A stretch of 64,000 bases of DNA, taken from positions 1,674,001-1,738,000 of the forward strand of contig OY759762.1 of the NCBI GenBank assembly GCA_963662645.2. The letters are read 5' to 3'. The first letter of the stretch is position 1; each line of letters begins with the position of its first letter. This DNA is from Aldehydirespirator sp963662645. Lineage in GTDB: Bacteria > Actinomycetota > Acidimicrobiia > Acidimicrobiales > Aldehydirespiratoraceae. The notes below the pieces were generated by a model. The model made no database searches. It saw only the letters and a list, made by a program, of their open reading frames with translations, and had not been told where the DNA came from. This document shows positions 34,345 through 42,069 of this stretch, in pieces. Position numbers and translations under genes: made by a program.

Positions 34345-35351
34345 GCGGCGCGAACTCGAACACCGACGCCCGCCAGGAGCGGCTGCTGGAGATCAAGGAC
34401 CTCACGGTCGGCTTCCCCACCCGCGACGGGGTGGTGCTGGGCGTGGACGGTCTGACCCTCAATGTCGGCTCCCACGAGCGCCTGGGCGTGGTGGGCGAGT
34501 CCGGTTCGGGCAAGAGCGTCATGGGACTGGCCATCCTGGGGATGGTGCTGCCCCCGGGCCGGATCATGGGGGGCTCGGTGCGGTGGCGGGGCGAGGACGT
34601 GCTGGACGAGGCCGTGGCCAACCGGGTCCGGGGCCGGGAGATCGCCATGATCTTCCAGGATCCGATGGTGTCGCTCAACCCGCTCAAGACCGTGGGCACG
34701 CAGTTGCGCGAGCTGCTGAGGCACCGGGCCGGCCTGGAGGGCGCGCACATCAGGCGGCGCTCGCTGGAGCTGCTCGACATGGTGGGAATCGCCAACCCGC
34801 AGGACCGGCTCAAGTCGTACGCGTTCGAGCTGTCGGGAGGGATGCGCCAGCGGGTGATGATCGCCACCGCCCTGGCCTGCGAGCCGACGCTGCTCATCGC
34901 GGACGAGCCCACCACGGGGCTCGACGTGACCATCCAGGACCAGATCCTCACCCTGCTGCACGACCTGTCGACCGAGCTGGGGGTGTCGGTGCTGATGATC
35001 ACCCACGACCTGGGGGTCGTGGCCCAGTTCTGCGACCGGGTGCAGGTGATGTACGCGGGCCGCATCGTGGAGCGGGCCCCGATCGCCGAGATGTTCGCCG
35101 ATCCCCAGCACCCCTACTCGCTGGGCCTGCTGCATTCGGTGCCCAGGGTCGACCGCGACGACGGCGCGCTCACAGGAATCCCGGGCGAGCCGCTCGACCG
35201 GGCCCGATTCCCGCCCGGCTGCGCTTTCGAGCCCCGGTGCGTCGAGGCCCGCGACGGCTGCCGCGACGCCCCGCCGCCCCTGCTGAAGATCGCGGCGCGA
35301 CGATGGGTGGCCTGCTACAACCGGCCGCAGGCCGAGGAGGCGGCGCGGTGA
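34341..35351 (+). CDS. Peptide ABC transporter ATP-binding protein, DppD type
   Basis: A 336-residue ATPase. Walker A GESGSGKS, signature LSGGMRQR, Walker B LLIADEPTTGLD and the switch histidine in MITHDLG are all intact. The C-terminal oligopeptide domain has four cysteines (GCAFEPRC, DGCRDAP, ACYN) in the arrangement linked to an iron-sulfur cluster in DppD/OppD proteins. The GTG start overlaps the permease stop. Confidence 0.9.
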   Translation: MSGANSNTDARQERLLEIKDLTVGFPTRDGVVLGVDGLTLNVGSHERLGVVGESGSGKSVMGLAILGMVLPPGRIMGGSVRWRGEDVLDEAVANRVRGREIAMIFQDPMVSLNPLKTVGTQLRELLRHRAGLEGAHIRRRSLELLDMVGIANPQDRLKSYAFELSGGMRQRVMIATALACEPTLLIADEPTTGLDVTIQDQILTLLHDLSTELGVSVLMITHDLGVVAQFCDRVQVMYAGRIVERAPIAEMFADPQHPYSLGLLHSVPRVDRDDGALTGIPGEPLDRARFPPGCAFEPRCVEARDGCRDAPPPLLKIAARRWVACYNRPQAEEAAR

Positions 35352-36313
35352 ACGAGCCGGTCACACCTCTAGTCGAGAGCCGGGACGTCAGCGTCCACTA
35401 CAGCCGCTGGGTGGGCAGCCGCCGGCGGACGGTGTACGCGCTGGACGACTTCAGCATCGCGGTGGCCCCCGGCGAGACCGTCGGCCTGGTGGGCGAGTCG
35501 GGCTGCGGCAAGTCGACCGCGGGCCGGGCGCTGCTGGGGGCGGTGAAGCCCACCAAGGGGCGGGTTCTCTTCGAGGGCAGGGATGTGACCGACCTGAGCC
35601 GGCGCAACTGGCGGGCTATGCGCAAGCAGGTCCAGATGATCTTCCAGGACCCCTACTCGGCGCTCAACCCCAAGCTCAAGGTGGGTGAGAGCGTCGCCGA
35701 GCCCTTCCTGGTGCACACCCGCAAGCGGGGCGCGGAGCTCGATGCGGCGGTGGCCGAACTGCTGGAGACGGTGGGGATGACCGCCAGCGCGGCCGACAAG
35801 TACCCCCACGCCTTCTCCGGCGGCCAGCGCCAGCGCATCGTGATCGCCCGAGCGCTCGCGCTCCATCCCGGGTTCGTGGTGGCCGACGAGGCCACCGCCG
35901 CCCTCGACGTGTCGATCCAGGCCCAGATCGTGAACCTGCTGGTCGAGCTCAAGGACACCGTGGGCCTGTCGTACCTGTTCATCTCCCACAACCTCGCGGT
36001 GGTGCGTCACGTGTCGGACCGGGTGGCCATCATGTATCTGGGCCACCTGATGGAGATCGGGAGCCAACACGACATCTACGAGAACCCAACCCATCCCTAC
36101 TCCCAGGCCCTGCTGTCGGCGGTGCCCGTGCCCGACCCGACCACCAGGGGCAGCCACGAGCCCCTCAAGGGCGACCTCCCCAGCCCCATGGACCCGCCCA
36201 AGGGCTGCCGGTTCAATACCCGCTGCCCTCTGGTGGAGGAACGCTGCCGGCACGAGCGCCCGCCGCTGGAGGAACGCTCCCGCGGCCACTACGTGGCCTG
36301 CTGGGTGAATTGA
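35348..36313 (+). CDS. Peptide ABC transporter ATP-binding protein, DppF type
   Basis: A 321-residue partner ATPase with GESGCGKST, FSGGQRQR, VVADEATAALD and the switch histidine in FISHNLAVV. The C-terminal domain has GCRFNTRCPLVEERC and ACWVN cysteines, the usual companion of DppD. The GTG overlaps the DppD stop. The operon lacks a substrate-binding protein; the orphan one at 49918-51783 is a candidate. Confidence 0.9.
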   Translation: MNEPVTPLVESRDVSVHYSRWVGSRRRTVYALDDFSIAVAPGETVGLVGESGCGKSTAGRALLGAVKPTKGRVLFEGRDVTDLSRRNWRAMRKQVQMIFQDPYSALNPKLKVGESVAEPFLVHTRKRGAELDAAVAELLETVGMTASAADKYPHAFSGGQRQRIVIARALALHPGFVVADEATAALDVSIQAQIVNLLVELKDTVGLSYLFISHNLAVVRHVSDRVAIMYLGHLMEIGSQHDIYENPTHPYSQALLSAVPVPDPTTRGSHEPLKGDLPSPMDPPKGCRFNTRCPLVEERCRHERPPLEERSRGHYVACWVN

Positions 36314-37509
36314 GCGAACCCGCCACCAGCGCCGTCGGAGGCACAGGCGGCGGCGAGAGCGGCCTGACTGCCCGCTGGGTGACGTTCGGGTACCTGTTCA
36401 CGCTGTACTTCATCCTGGGCGGGGCCGAGACGATGATGTCGCCGCTGTTCCCCCTGGTGGAGCCCGACCTGGGCATCACCGAGAGCAACCTGGCCGCCAT
36501 TCTGGCCTCGGTGTCGGCGGGCATCGCCTCGTTCAACATCCTGGGCGGCATCAGCAGCCGCTGGCTCAGCGAGCGGTCGATGGTCCGGGCGTCGGCGATG
36601 GCGCTGGCGGCGGGAATGGTGCTGTCGGCCGCAGCCGAGACCTTCTGGGTGCTGCTCGCCGGCCAGACCCTGCTGGGGGTGGCCTTCGGGATCTACTTCC
36701 CGCCAGGCCTGGCCAGCGTGGCCCGGCTGTACCGGGGCGCGGAGGGCAAGGCCATCGCGGTGTGGGGCCAGGCCTACTCGTTCGGCCTGGCCGCGGCCGC
36801 GCTGAGCGTGTTCGCCGGGGAGAACTGGCGCTGGGTGTTCGTCGGCTGCGCTGTCCCCCCGCTGCTGGCCATCGCCTACGTGCCCCGATGGATGGAGGCC
36901 GACCGGAACCTGGCACCGGTGCCCTGGCTGGCCCAGCTCGTCCAGTACGCCCGCACGCAGACCTACCGGCTGGCGGGCTACGCCAGCTTCGGCGGGGTGT
37001 CGATGCACTTCGTGGTGATCGGCTTCTCGCCGGTGCTGTTCGAGAGCCAGGGTGTGGACCTGAGGCTGGTGGGCGTTCTGCTGGCCGCGGGCCGCTTCCT
37101 GTCGGCGCCGGTCAAGCTGGTGGGCGGCGCCCTCTACGACCGGCGGGGCGGACCGTGGACGGCTCGGTTGATGATGGTGGGCACCACGGCGCTGGGACTG
37201 CCGATGCTGCTGCTGCCAGCCGATGTCGGCGTGTGGCTGCTGGTGCCTTTCGTGGGAATGGCGGTGTCGGTGCTGCCGGTGGCCAACGCCATGCTGGTGG
37301 CTGCGCTGCCGCCGCAGTCGGGCTGGGGCATCGGCACCTTCCGGGCCGGGCTGCTGGGCTCGGCAGCCCTGCTGTCGGCGATCGTCAGCGGCCTGCTGAG
37401 CCTGGGCGCGCCCCTGCTGGCGCTGATGCTGGCCGCCCTGGGCCTGCCCGCGCTGGTGGCCGCCGCCATGCACCGAGCGGTGACACCGGCATCTCCCGAG
37501 GCGCCGTGA
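36310..37509 (+). CDS. MFS transporter at the end of the peptide-transporter operon
   Basis: A 399-residue, about 12-TM major facilitator protein. The TTG start overlaps the DppF stop (TTGA), so it is translated with the ABC operon. GISSRWLSERSMVRASAMA is loop 2-3 and YRGAEGKAIAVWGQAYSFG lies near TM5. It is more distant from the three paralogous MFS proteins. It may export a product of peptide breakdown; no direct evidence. Confidence 0.8.
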   Translation: MSEPATSAVGGTGGGESGLTARWVTFGYLFTLYFILGGAETMMSPLFPLVEPDLGITESNLAAILASVSAGIASFNILGGISSRWLSERSMVRASAMALAAGMVLSAAAETFWVLLAGQTLLGVAFGIYFPPGLASVARLYRGAEGKAIAVWGQAYSFGLAAAALSVFAGENWRWVFVGCAVPPLLAIAYVPRWMEADRNLAPVPWLAQLVQYARTQTYRLAGYASFGGVSMHFVVIGFSPVLFESQGVDLRLVGVLLAAGRFLSAPVKLVGGALYDRRGGPWTARLMMVGTTALGLPMLLLPADVGVWLLVPFVGMAVSVLPVANAMLVAALPPQSGWGIGTFRAGLLGSAALLSAIVSGLLSLGAPLLALMLAALGLPALVAAAMHRAVTPASPEAP

Positions 37510-37528
37510 CACGCACCCGCCGCCGGAG

Positions 37529-37579
37529 TTGATGACAAAACTGCCCGAATAGGCCCAATATCCGCATCAATTTCGGGCA
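37529..37579. repeat. Interleaved inverted repeats (pseudoknot-type)
   Basis: TTGATG (37529-37534), TGCCCGAA (37542-37549), CATCAA (37565-37570) and TTCGGGCA (37572-37579) pair as 1 with 3 and 2 with 4. It lies in the convergent gap between the MFS gene and the DUF6941 gene, where a terminator would be expected. Confidence 0.6.
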
Positions 37580-37596
37580 AGGCGGTGCAGTCGATC

Positions 37597-38013
37597 TCAG
37601 GTGACCTTGTCGATGACCCGGAAGGCGTAGTCGCGCTGCTCGTCGCCCAGCGTGGCCCGCACCCGATAGCCGCCGGGCTTGGGGAACTGAACGATCCCGG
37701 TCACCACCAGCGGTGAGCGGCTCTCGGTGCCGGGGACCTTGCCGGGCGGGCGGCCGACCTCGATGTTGGCGGTGGCCTCCATCAGCTTGTGGTGGCCGTC
37801 CTCGTCTTCGACTCTGATCACCACCTGATGGGGCTGGTTGGTCTCCATCCACGGGACCAGCACCGACAGCGCGATCGAGAAATGCTGCGGGCGGGGCTTC
37901 TTGCCCTCCTGGTAGGCCCTCGTCACGGTGTCCCAGCCCGCCCCCATCAAATACAGCAGCCCGTTCTGAACCTCGGCGTGATTGGCCAGCGTCAGCAACT
38001 CGATCTGGGCCAC
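37597..38013 (-). CDS. DUF6941 family protein
   Basis: A 138-residue protein starting AQIELLTLANHAEVQNGLLY, then LMGAGWDTV, which is the typical opening of DUF6941 proteins. Later strands HQVVIRVEDEDGHHKLMEAT and GGYRVRATLGDEQRDYAFRV suggest an Ig-like beta-sandwich. The GTG at 38013 is chosen because the longer frame upstream (to 38115) reads through the R3 repeat. No function is known to me. Confidence 0.65.
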   Translation of the reverse strand: MAQIELLTLANHAEVQNGLLYLMGAGWDTVTRAYQEGKKPRPQHFSIALSVLVPWMETNQPHQVVIRVEDEDGHHKLMEATANIEVGRPPGKVPGTESRSPLVVTGIVQFPKPGGYRVRATLGDEQRDYAFRVIDKVT

Positions 38014-38072
38014 GCGCGGCAGTCTAAGAGGGCGGGCAAATTGGTGGGGCCGCCTCGCCGCGCAACGTTGCG

Positions 38073-38165
38073 TTTCCCGCTCTTGTTCGCTTCGCTCACG
38101 GGCCGCTCGGGCCACGGCCTCGCCCGTATGGGGCCGATTCGTTCGCCTATTCGCTCGGCCTCTAA
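38073..38165. repeat. Dispersed ~95-bp intergenic repeat, copy R3
   Basis: TTTCCCGCTCTTGTTCGCTT through CACGGCCTCGCCCGTATGGG to CTATTCGCTCGGCCTCTAA. It lies between two minus-strand genes. Confidence 0.85.
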
Positions 38166-38180
38166 GGACGAGCGCGGGCG

Positions 38181-39899
38181 CTAGTCGTCGCCGGACGGGG
38201 CGAGACCCAAGCGTTCGGCTAGGCCGATGCGCTGGAGTTTGCCGGTGGGGCCCTTGGGCAGCTCATCGAGCACCAAGATCCGTCGGGGGACCTTGAAGGC
38301 GGCCAGCGACTGCGACACGAAGCGGCGCAGGTCGCGCTCGTCCGCCTCGGCTCCTTCGGCAGCGACCACCGCGGCGGCGACCTCCTCGCCGAGCTTGGGG
38401 TGGGGCATCGCGAAGGTCACCGCCTGAGCCACCGACGGATGGCGCAGCAAGGCCTCGTCCACCTCCAACGGTGAGACCTTCTCGCCGCCCCGGTTGATCT
38501 GTTCCTTGAGTCGTCCGGTGAGAAACAGGTAGCCGTCATCGTCGAGGTAGCCCTGGTCGCCGGTGCGGAACCATCCGTCGGTGAACGCCGCCGCGTTGGC
38601 GTCGGGGTTGTTCTCGTAGCCGTCGATGACGGTAGGCCCCATGATCGACACCTCGCCCTGCTGGCCCGGCGGCAGCGGACGGCCGCGGCCATCGAGCACC
38701 TCCAGCTCGATTCCGGTGGGAACCCCGACCGAGCGGGGCTTGGCCTCGCCGGGCGGCAGTGGGTTGGCGCACATCTGGTGGGTGGCCTCGGTCATGCCGT
38801 AGGCCTCGATCACGGGAGCGCCGAACAGCTCCGCCAACTCGGTCAACACCGGCGCCGGAAGTGACGCCGAGGACGACCTGACGAATCGCAGACCAGCGGC
38901 CCGGGCCGCGTCCCGGTGCCGGGCCGCGCGGGAGAGCACCATCTGATGCATGGTCGGCACGGCGGTGTAGTAGCTGGGTCGAAGAGCTTCGAGTTGTCCG
39001 AAGAACCGGAAGGCGTCGAAGCCCTCGGTGCAGGCGACCGCACCGCCGACGGACAACGGCGCCAGCAGCCCGGCCAGCAGCCCGTGGATATGGAACAGCG
39101 GCATGACCTGCAACGATCGGTCGGCAGCGGTGAGGACGAGCGACTCGGCGATGCCCGCAGCGGAGCGGACGAGGTTCTTCTGGCGAAGGGGAACGATCTT
39201 CGGCCTCGACGTGGTGCCCGAGGTGTGCAGCACCAGCGCGACATCCTCAGCCCCGGGCAGCGACAGGCCACCAGCCGCTTCGGCGCGCCCTAACTCGGCC
39301 AGCGGACCGGACTCCGACGACCCGGGCTCGGTCAGCGTTCCGGGCTCGACGGGCGACCCGGACTCGGCGGGCGACCCGGACTCGGCGGGCGACCCGGGCT
39401 GGGCAGGCGACCCGGACTCGGCGGGCGACCCGGGCTGGGCAGGCGTTCCGGGCTGGGACGACGCGGTGTCGATACCAAGCGTTGGGCATGGGGCGACGCT
39501 GCCGGTGAGCGTGGCGGAGACGATGAGCCGACTGCTCTGCATCGCCGCTGACCGAGCGGCAGCCCCCGAGTTGTCTGGCCGGGTCAGCAGCGCCCGCACG
39601 CCGAGATCGTCGAGATAGAAGCGAAGTTCGTCGGTTCGGTACTTGGGATTGAGCGGTGCCGCGCAACCGGCGGTGGCCGCAGCCAGGAATGCGACTGCTA
39701 TCTCCGGGCCGTTGGGCAACACGATGGCGATGCGGTCCCTCGGACCCAAGCCGAGGCTACGGAGCCGGCCGGCCAGCCGATCAACCTCGGCCCGCAGCCC
39801 GCCATGAGTCAGGACAGCGCCGTCAGAAGCAACGATGGCCGGAGCGTCGTCCTCGCCCGCGTCGAGCAGTCGTCGCAGCGTCATCTCGACAGGCACCAA
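38181..39899 (-). CDS. Acyl-CoA synthetase resembling oxalate-CoA ligase (Pcs60/AAE3)
   Basis: A 572-residue AMP-forming ligase. P-loop LHTSGTTSRPK, YGMTEATHQMCANPLPPG, GWFRTGDQGYLD, INRGGEKVSPLEVDEALLRH and KGPTGKLQR are all present. The YxMTEATHxMxxNPLP block and the C-terminal wording strongly recall Pcs60/AAE3 oxalyl-CoA synthetases; a short-chain dicarboxylate substrate is plausible. A repetitive stretch GSPAESGSPAQPGSPAESGS (about residues 150-195) interrupts the N-domain. TTG at 39899 follows GGGAGGGG; ATG at 39884 is the alternative. No formyl-CoA transferase or oxalyl-CoA decarboxylase is visible nearby. Confidence 0.75.
   Translation of the reverse strand: MVPVEMTLRRLLDAGEDDAPAIVASDGAVLTHGGLRAEVDRLAGRLRSLGLGPRDRIAIVLPNGPEIAVAFLAAATAGCAAPLNPKYRTDELRFYLDDLGVRALLTRPDNSGAAARSAAMQSSRLIVSATLTGSVAPCPTLGIDTASSQPGTPAQPGSPAESGSPAQPGSPAESGSPAESGSPVEPGTLTEPGSSESGPLAELGRAEAAGGLSLPGAEDVALVLHTSGTTSRPKIVPLRQKNLVRSAAGIAESLVLTAADRSLQVMPLFHIHGLLAGLLAPLSVGGAVACTEGFDAFRFFGQLEALRPSYYTAVPTMHQMVLSRAARHRDAARAAGLRFVRSSSASLPAPVLTELAELFGAPVIEAYGMTEATHQMCANPLPPGEAKPRSVGVPTGIELEVLDGRGRPLPPGQQGEVSIMGPTVIDGYENNPDANAAAFTDGWFRTGDQGYLDDDGYLFLTGRLKEQINRGGEKVSPLEVDEALLRHPSVAQAVTFAMPHPKLGEEVAAAVVAAEGAEADERDLRRFVSQSLAAFKVPRRILVLDELPKGPTGKLQRIGLAERLGLAPSGDD
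39300..39470. repeat. In-frame 18-bp tandem repeat inside the second acyl-CoA synthetase
   Basis: GGCGACCCGGACTCGGCG and the variant GGCGACCCGGGCTGGGCA repeat about seven times, encoding alternating ESGSPA and QPGSPA. It occupies the same region of the N-domain as the unrelated repeat in the synthetase at 3487. Confidence 0.85.
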
Positions 39900-39976
39900 G
39901 AAGACTCCCCTCCCGAACTAGGCATCATCCCGCCCATTCGCCCGCAGTGACCATCCCAGTCTCCACCAACCAAACG

Positions 39977-39982
39977 GTATAC
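39977..39982. promoter_or_regulatory. GTATAC palindrome between ligase and hicBA
   Basis: Reads GGTATACAAGG toward the hicB-like gene and TTGTATACCGTTTGG toward the ligase. GTATACCGTTYGG recurs at 41591 in the minus reading, in front of the ketopantoate-reductase-like gene, so the ligase is the likelier target. Confidence 0.45.
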
Positions 39983-40057
39983 AAGGAAGTCCCCAGAGCC
40001 CTCATACCAACCAGGACGTCCGGCCTCGGCGTCCTGCCGGTTGCTAGGGTGCCGGGC

Positions 40058-40330
40058 ATGGCACAGACCCCGGCTCAGCTTTCGCTGGAGTGCTGGCTCG
40101 ATGCCGCGCTTGCGGGAGCATCCACTGAGGAGGTTCGCGACGACGACGGGGTTCTCGTCGGATGGTGGGCCGAGAACCCTGACTGCGAGGGGGCGTCCGC
40201 CTTCGGTGCCACTCCCGACGAGGCTCGCAGCAAGCTCCGACAGGTACTGGCTGGGTGGGTTGAACTGGGCCGGGAACTTGGTCAGCCCATCCCTTCATTC
40301 CACGACGGCATCGTCGCTGCACCTGCATGA
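40058..40330 (+). CDS. HicB-like antitoxin, small form
   Basis: A 90-residue protein with a HicB-like partial RNase-H fold: ECWLDAALAGASTEEVRDDD, GWWAENPDCEGASAFGATPD, EARSKLRQVLAGWVELG. There is no DNA-binding tail. It is followed with an ATGA overlap by a hicA-like frame that carries a stop codon, so it is the surviving antitoxin of a hicB-hicA ordered pair, the opposite order to the pair at 14022. The ATG at 40058 is the first in frame after a poorly coding stretch. Confidence 0.65.
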   Translation: MAQTPAQLSLECWLDAALAGASTEEVRDDDGVLVGWWAENPDCEGASAFGATPDEARSKLRQVLAGWVELGRELGQPIPSFHDGIVAAPA

Positions 40331-40542
40331 GTGGCCGGGTCCCTCCGGCCACCCGTCGCGAGCTCATCAGGTTCTTGAGCTAACACGGCTGGGTCGGCCC
40401 TCGGCGGGGCGGCAATCACGAGTACATGGTCAAAGGGACCCATCGACAGGTCATACCCGGTGACAGCGAGATCGCTGGCCCCTTTCTGCTGCGAATACTC
40501 AAGCAGGCTGGCTACACGCGAAGCGACTGGCTGAACCGCTAA
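40327..40542 (+). pseudogene. hicA: hicA toxin gene with an in-frame TAA
   Basis: From the ATG at 40327 the frame reads TRRELIRFLS, a TAA at 40381-40383, then HGWVGPRRGGNHEYMVKGTH, RQVIPGDSEIAGPFLLRILK and QAGYTRSDWLNR before the natural TAA at 40540-40542. Without the internal stop this is a 71-residue HicA with the GGNHEY catalytic histidine. All downstream codons stay in frame, so a single base change explains the break. The start overlaps the antitoxin stop. A toxin lost while its antitoxin remains is a usual decay route. Confidence 0.75.
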
Positions 40543-40573
40543 GTCCCCAAGGCACGCCTGGCGGGCTTGGTCC

Positions 40574-41557
40574 TCACGCTTGGGCCGCTAGGCGGTGGTT
40601 GAGCAGGGAGGTCAGGCTGTAGACGGTACTGATGGCGGGGGTGGGCACGCCGGTGATTTCGCCCAGTTCGACGAACACGCCGACCAGCGGGTCGAGCTCC
40701 AGCGGGCGCCCGGCCTCGGCGTCCTGGAGCATGGAGGTCCTGTGCTCGCCTACAGCCTCGGCTCCGGCGATGCGACGCTCCACGCTGATGCGGATGCTCA
40801 CCCCGAGAGCCTCAGCAATCTGGCCAGCCTCGGTCATCATCCGGGCCGCCAGCTCTCGGGTGGCCGGCGTGCGGCAGATCTCGGCCAGAGTTGCCCCGGT
40901 GAGCGCGCTGATCGGATTGAAGGCGAGGTTGCCCCAAGCCTTGACCCACAGGTGCGAGCGGACGTCGGTCAGCACCCTGGACTTGAACCCGGCCGAGTTC
41001 AGGGTGCCAGCCAGTGTCGTGGCCCGCTCGGACTTACTCCCGTCGAGTTCGCCCACCGGGAAGCGATCGCCCTCGACGTGGGCGATCACACCGGGGGCAG
41101 CCTTCTCCGCGGCCGGGTAGGCGATGCAGGCCACGATCCGCTCCGGCTCGATGGCCGCCGCGAGCATGCCGTCGGGGTCCAGCGCCTCAAGGCGGCGCCC
41201 GTCGTGAGGACCGCCGTGCCGCTGGAAATACCACCACCCGATGCCGTTCTGAACCGGAACCACCATCGTGTCGCCCCTGAAGAGCCGTTCAAGCTGGTCG
41301 GCCACCGCCGCGATCTGGTGAGCCTTGAGGGCGAGAATCACCGCGTCATGCGTGCCCAGCGCCTCGAAGTCGTCAGATGCGTCCAGGTCGGAAGCGACGG
41401 TCTCGGTGCCGTCAATCTCCACCAACCGCAGACCCTCACGCCTGATCGCCTCCAGATGCTCGCCCCGGGCGATGATGCTCACGTCGTGCCCGGCCACAGC
41501 CAGCCGGGCCGCCATCATCCCGCCGATTGCACCCGCGCCGACAACGCAAATCCTCAC
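40574..41557 (-). CDS. Ketopantoate reductase (PanE/ApbA) family protein
   Basis: A 327-residue NADPH-dependent 2-dehydropantoate-reductase-like enzyme. RICVVGAGAIGGMMAARLA is the dinucleotide motif, VILALKAHQ and VVPVQNGIGWW follow, and the C-terminal helical domain has HLWVKAWGNLAFNPISALTGATL, with the conserved catalytic lysine and Asn/Ser, plus SMLQDAEAGRPLELDPLVG. The start is GTG. The role in pantothenate synthesis is uncertain because paralogues of this family are common in catabolic loci. A GTATAC site lies 34 bp upstream. Confidence 0.85.
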   Translation of the reverse strand: MRICVVGAGAIGGMMAARLAVAGHDVSIIARGEHLEAIRREGLRLVEIDGTETVASDLDASDDFEALGTHDAVILALKAHQIAAVADQLERLFRGDTMVVPVQNGIGWWYFQRHGGPHDGRRLEALDPDGMLAAAIEPERIVACIAYPAAEKAAPGVIAHVEGDRFPVGELDGSKSERATTLAGTLNSAGFKSRVLTDVRSHLWVKAWGNLAFNPISALTGATLAEICRTPATRELAARMMTEAGQIAEALGVSIRISVERRIAGAEAVGEHRTSMLQDAEAGRPLELDPLVGVFVELGEITGVPTPAISTVYSLTSLLNHRLAAQA

Positions 41558-41590
41558 CGCGACAGTGTGCCAGCAGATCGACGCCGAACG

Positions 41591-41596
41591 GTATAC
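41591..41596. promoter_or_regulatory. GTATAC palindrome before the PanE-like gene
   Basis: In the direction of the gene it reads CTGTATACCGTTCGG, similar to the site at 39977. It is 34 bp before the GTG. Confidence 0.5.
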
Positions 41597-41666
41597 AGCC
41601 GGTTGCGATATCGCCCTTTAAGAGCGTCTGCAAAGAGGCGAGAGTCCCTTGCGCCGAAATGGGGGG

Positions 41667-41760
41667 TTTCCCGCTCTTGTTCGCCACGCTCACGGGCCGC
41701 TCGGGCTACGGCCTCGCCCGTATGGGCCGGATTCGTGCGCCTATTCGCTCGGCCTCTGAG
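41667..41760. repeat. Dispersed ~95-bp intergenic repeat, copy R4
   Basis: TTTCCCGCTCTTGTTCGCCA through TACGGCCTCGCCCGTATGGG to CTATTCGCTCGGCCTCTGAG. It is over 85% identical by eye to copies R2 and R3. Confidence 0.85.
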
Positions 41761-41785
41761 CATCGCCGTTCAGCGCTACACGCGG

Positions 41786-41820
41786 CGGTGCCGAGACCTT
41801 GGGGGGAGGCCTCGGCACCG
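41786..41820. terminator. Strong GC hairpin in a long gene-free gap
   Basis: CGGTGCCGAGACC and GGCCTCGGCACCG pair with one mismatch around TTGGGGGGA. There is no T-run. It lies downstream of the amidohydrolase gene, so it may terminate that operon. The remaining gap 41821-42069 holds nothing I can identify. Confidence 0.45.
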
Positions 41821-42069
41821 TTGGGGCTGGAGGACTCAAGGATCGCATCCGCCGGCAAGAACTCCGCGAGAACGCTCATACACGACTTGGCGGCTCCGGC
41901 CGGGGGTCCTGTTGTCGAACCCGTTCGACCGACGGGCCTGCGGCCCATGGCCGATCGTCCGGACTCGCCGCCACCCCAGCCTGGCCGGTCAACTCACCGC
42001 GCAAGCGCCCGGATTCCTTGCAACCTGAGAGCCTGTCCAGAGTGATTCCACCGGATGTCCTCGGTAGAT

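Noticed and set aside
38014..38115. Arg-rich start (ARAARERSEQERE) of the DUF6941 protein
   Set aside because: It is the translation of repeat R3. Similar peptides arise at R2 and R4, so it is not a conserved protein segment.
41821..42069. Possible gene or mobile-element remnant in the 512-bp gap
   Set aside because: Frames there show no motif and no inverted ends; only repeat R4 and a hairpin upstream could be supported.
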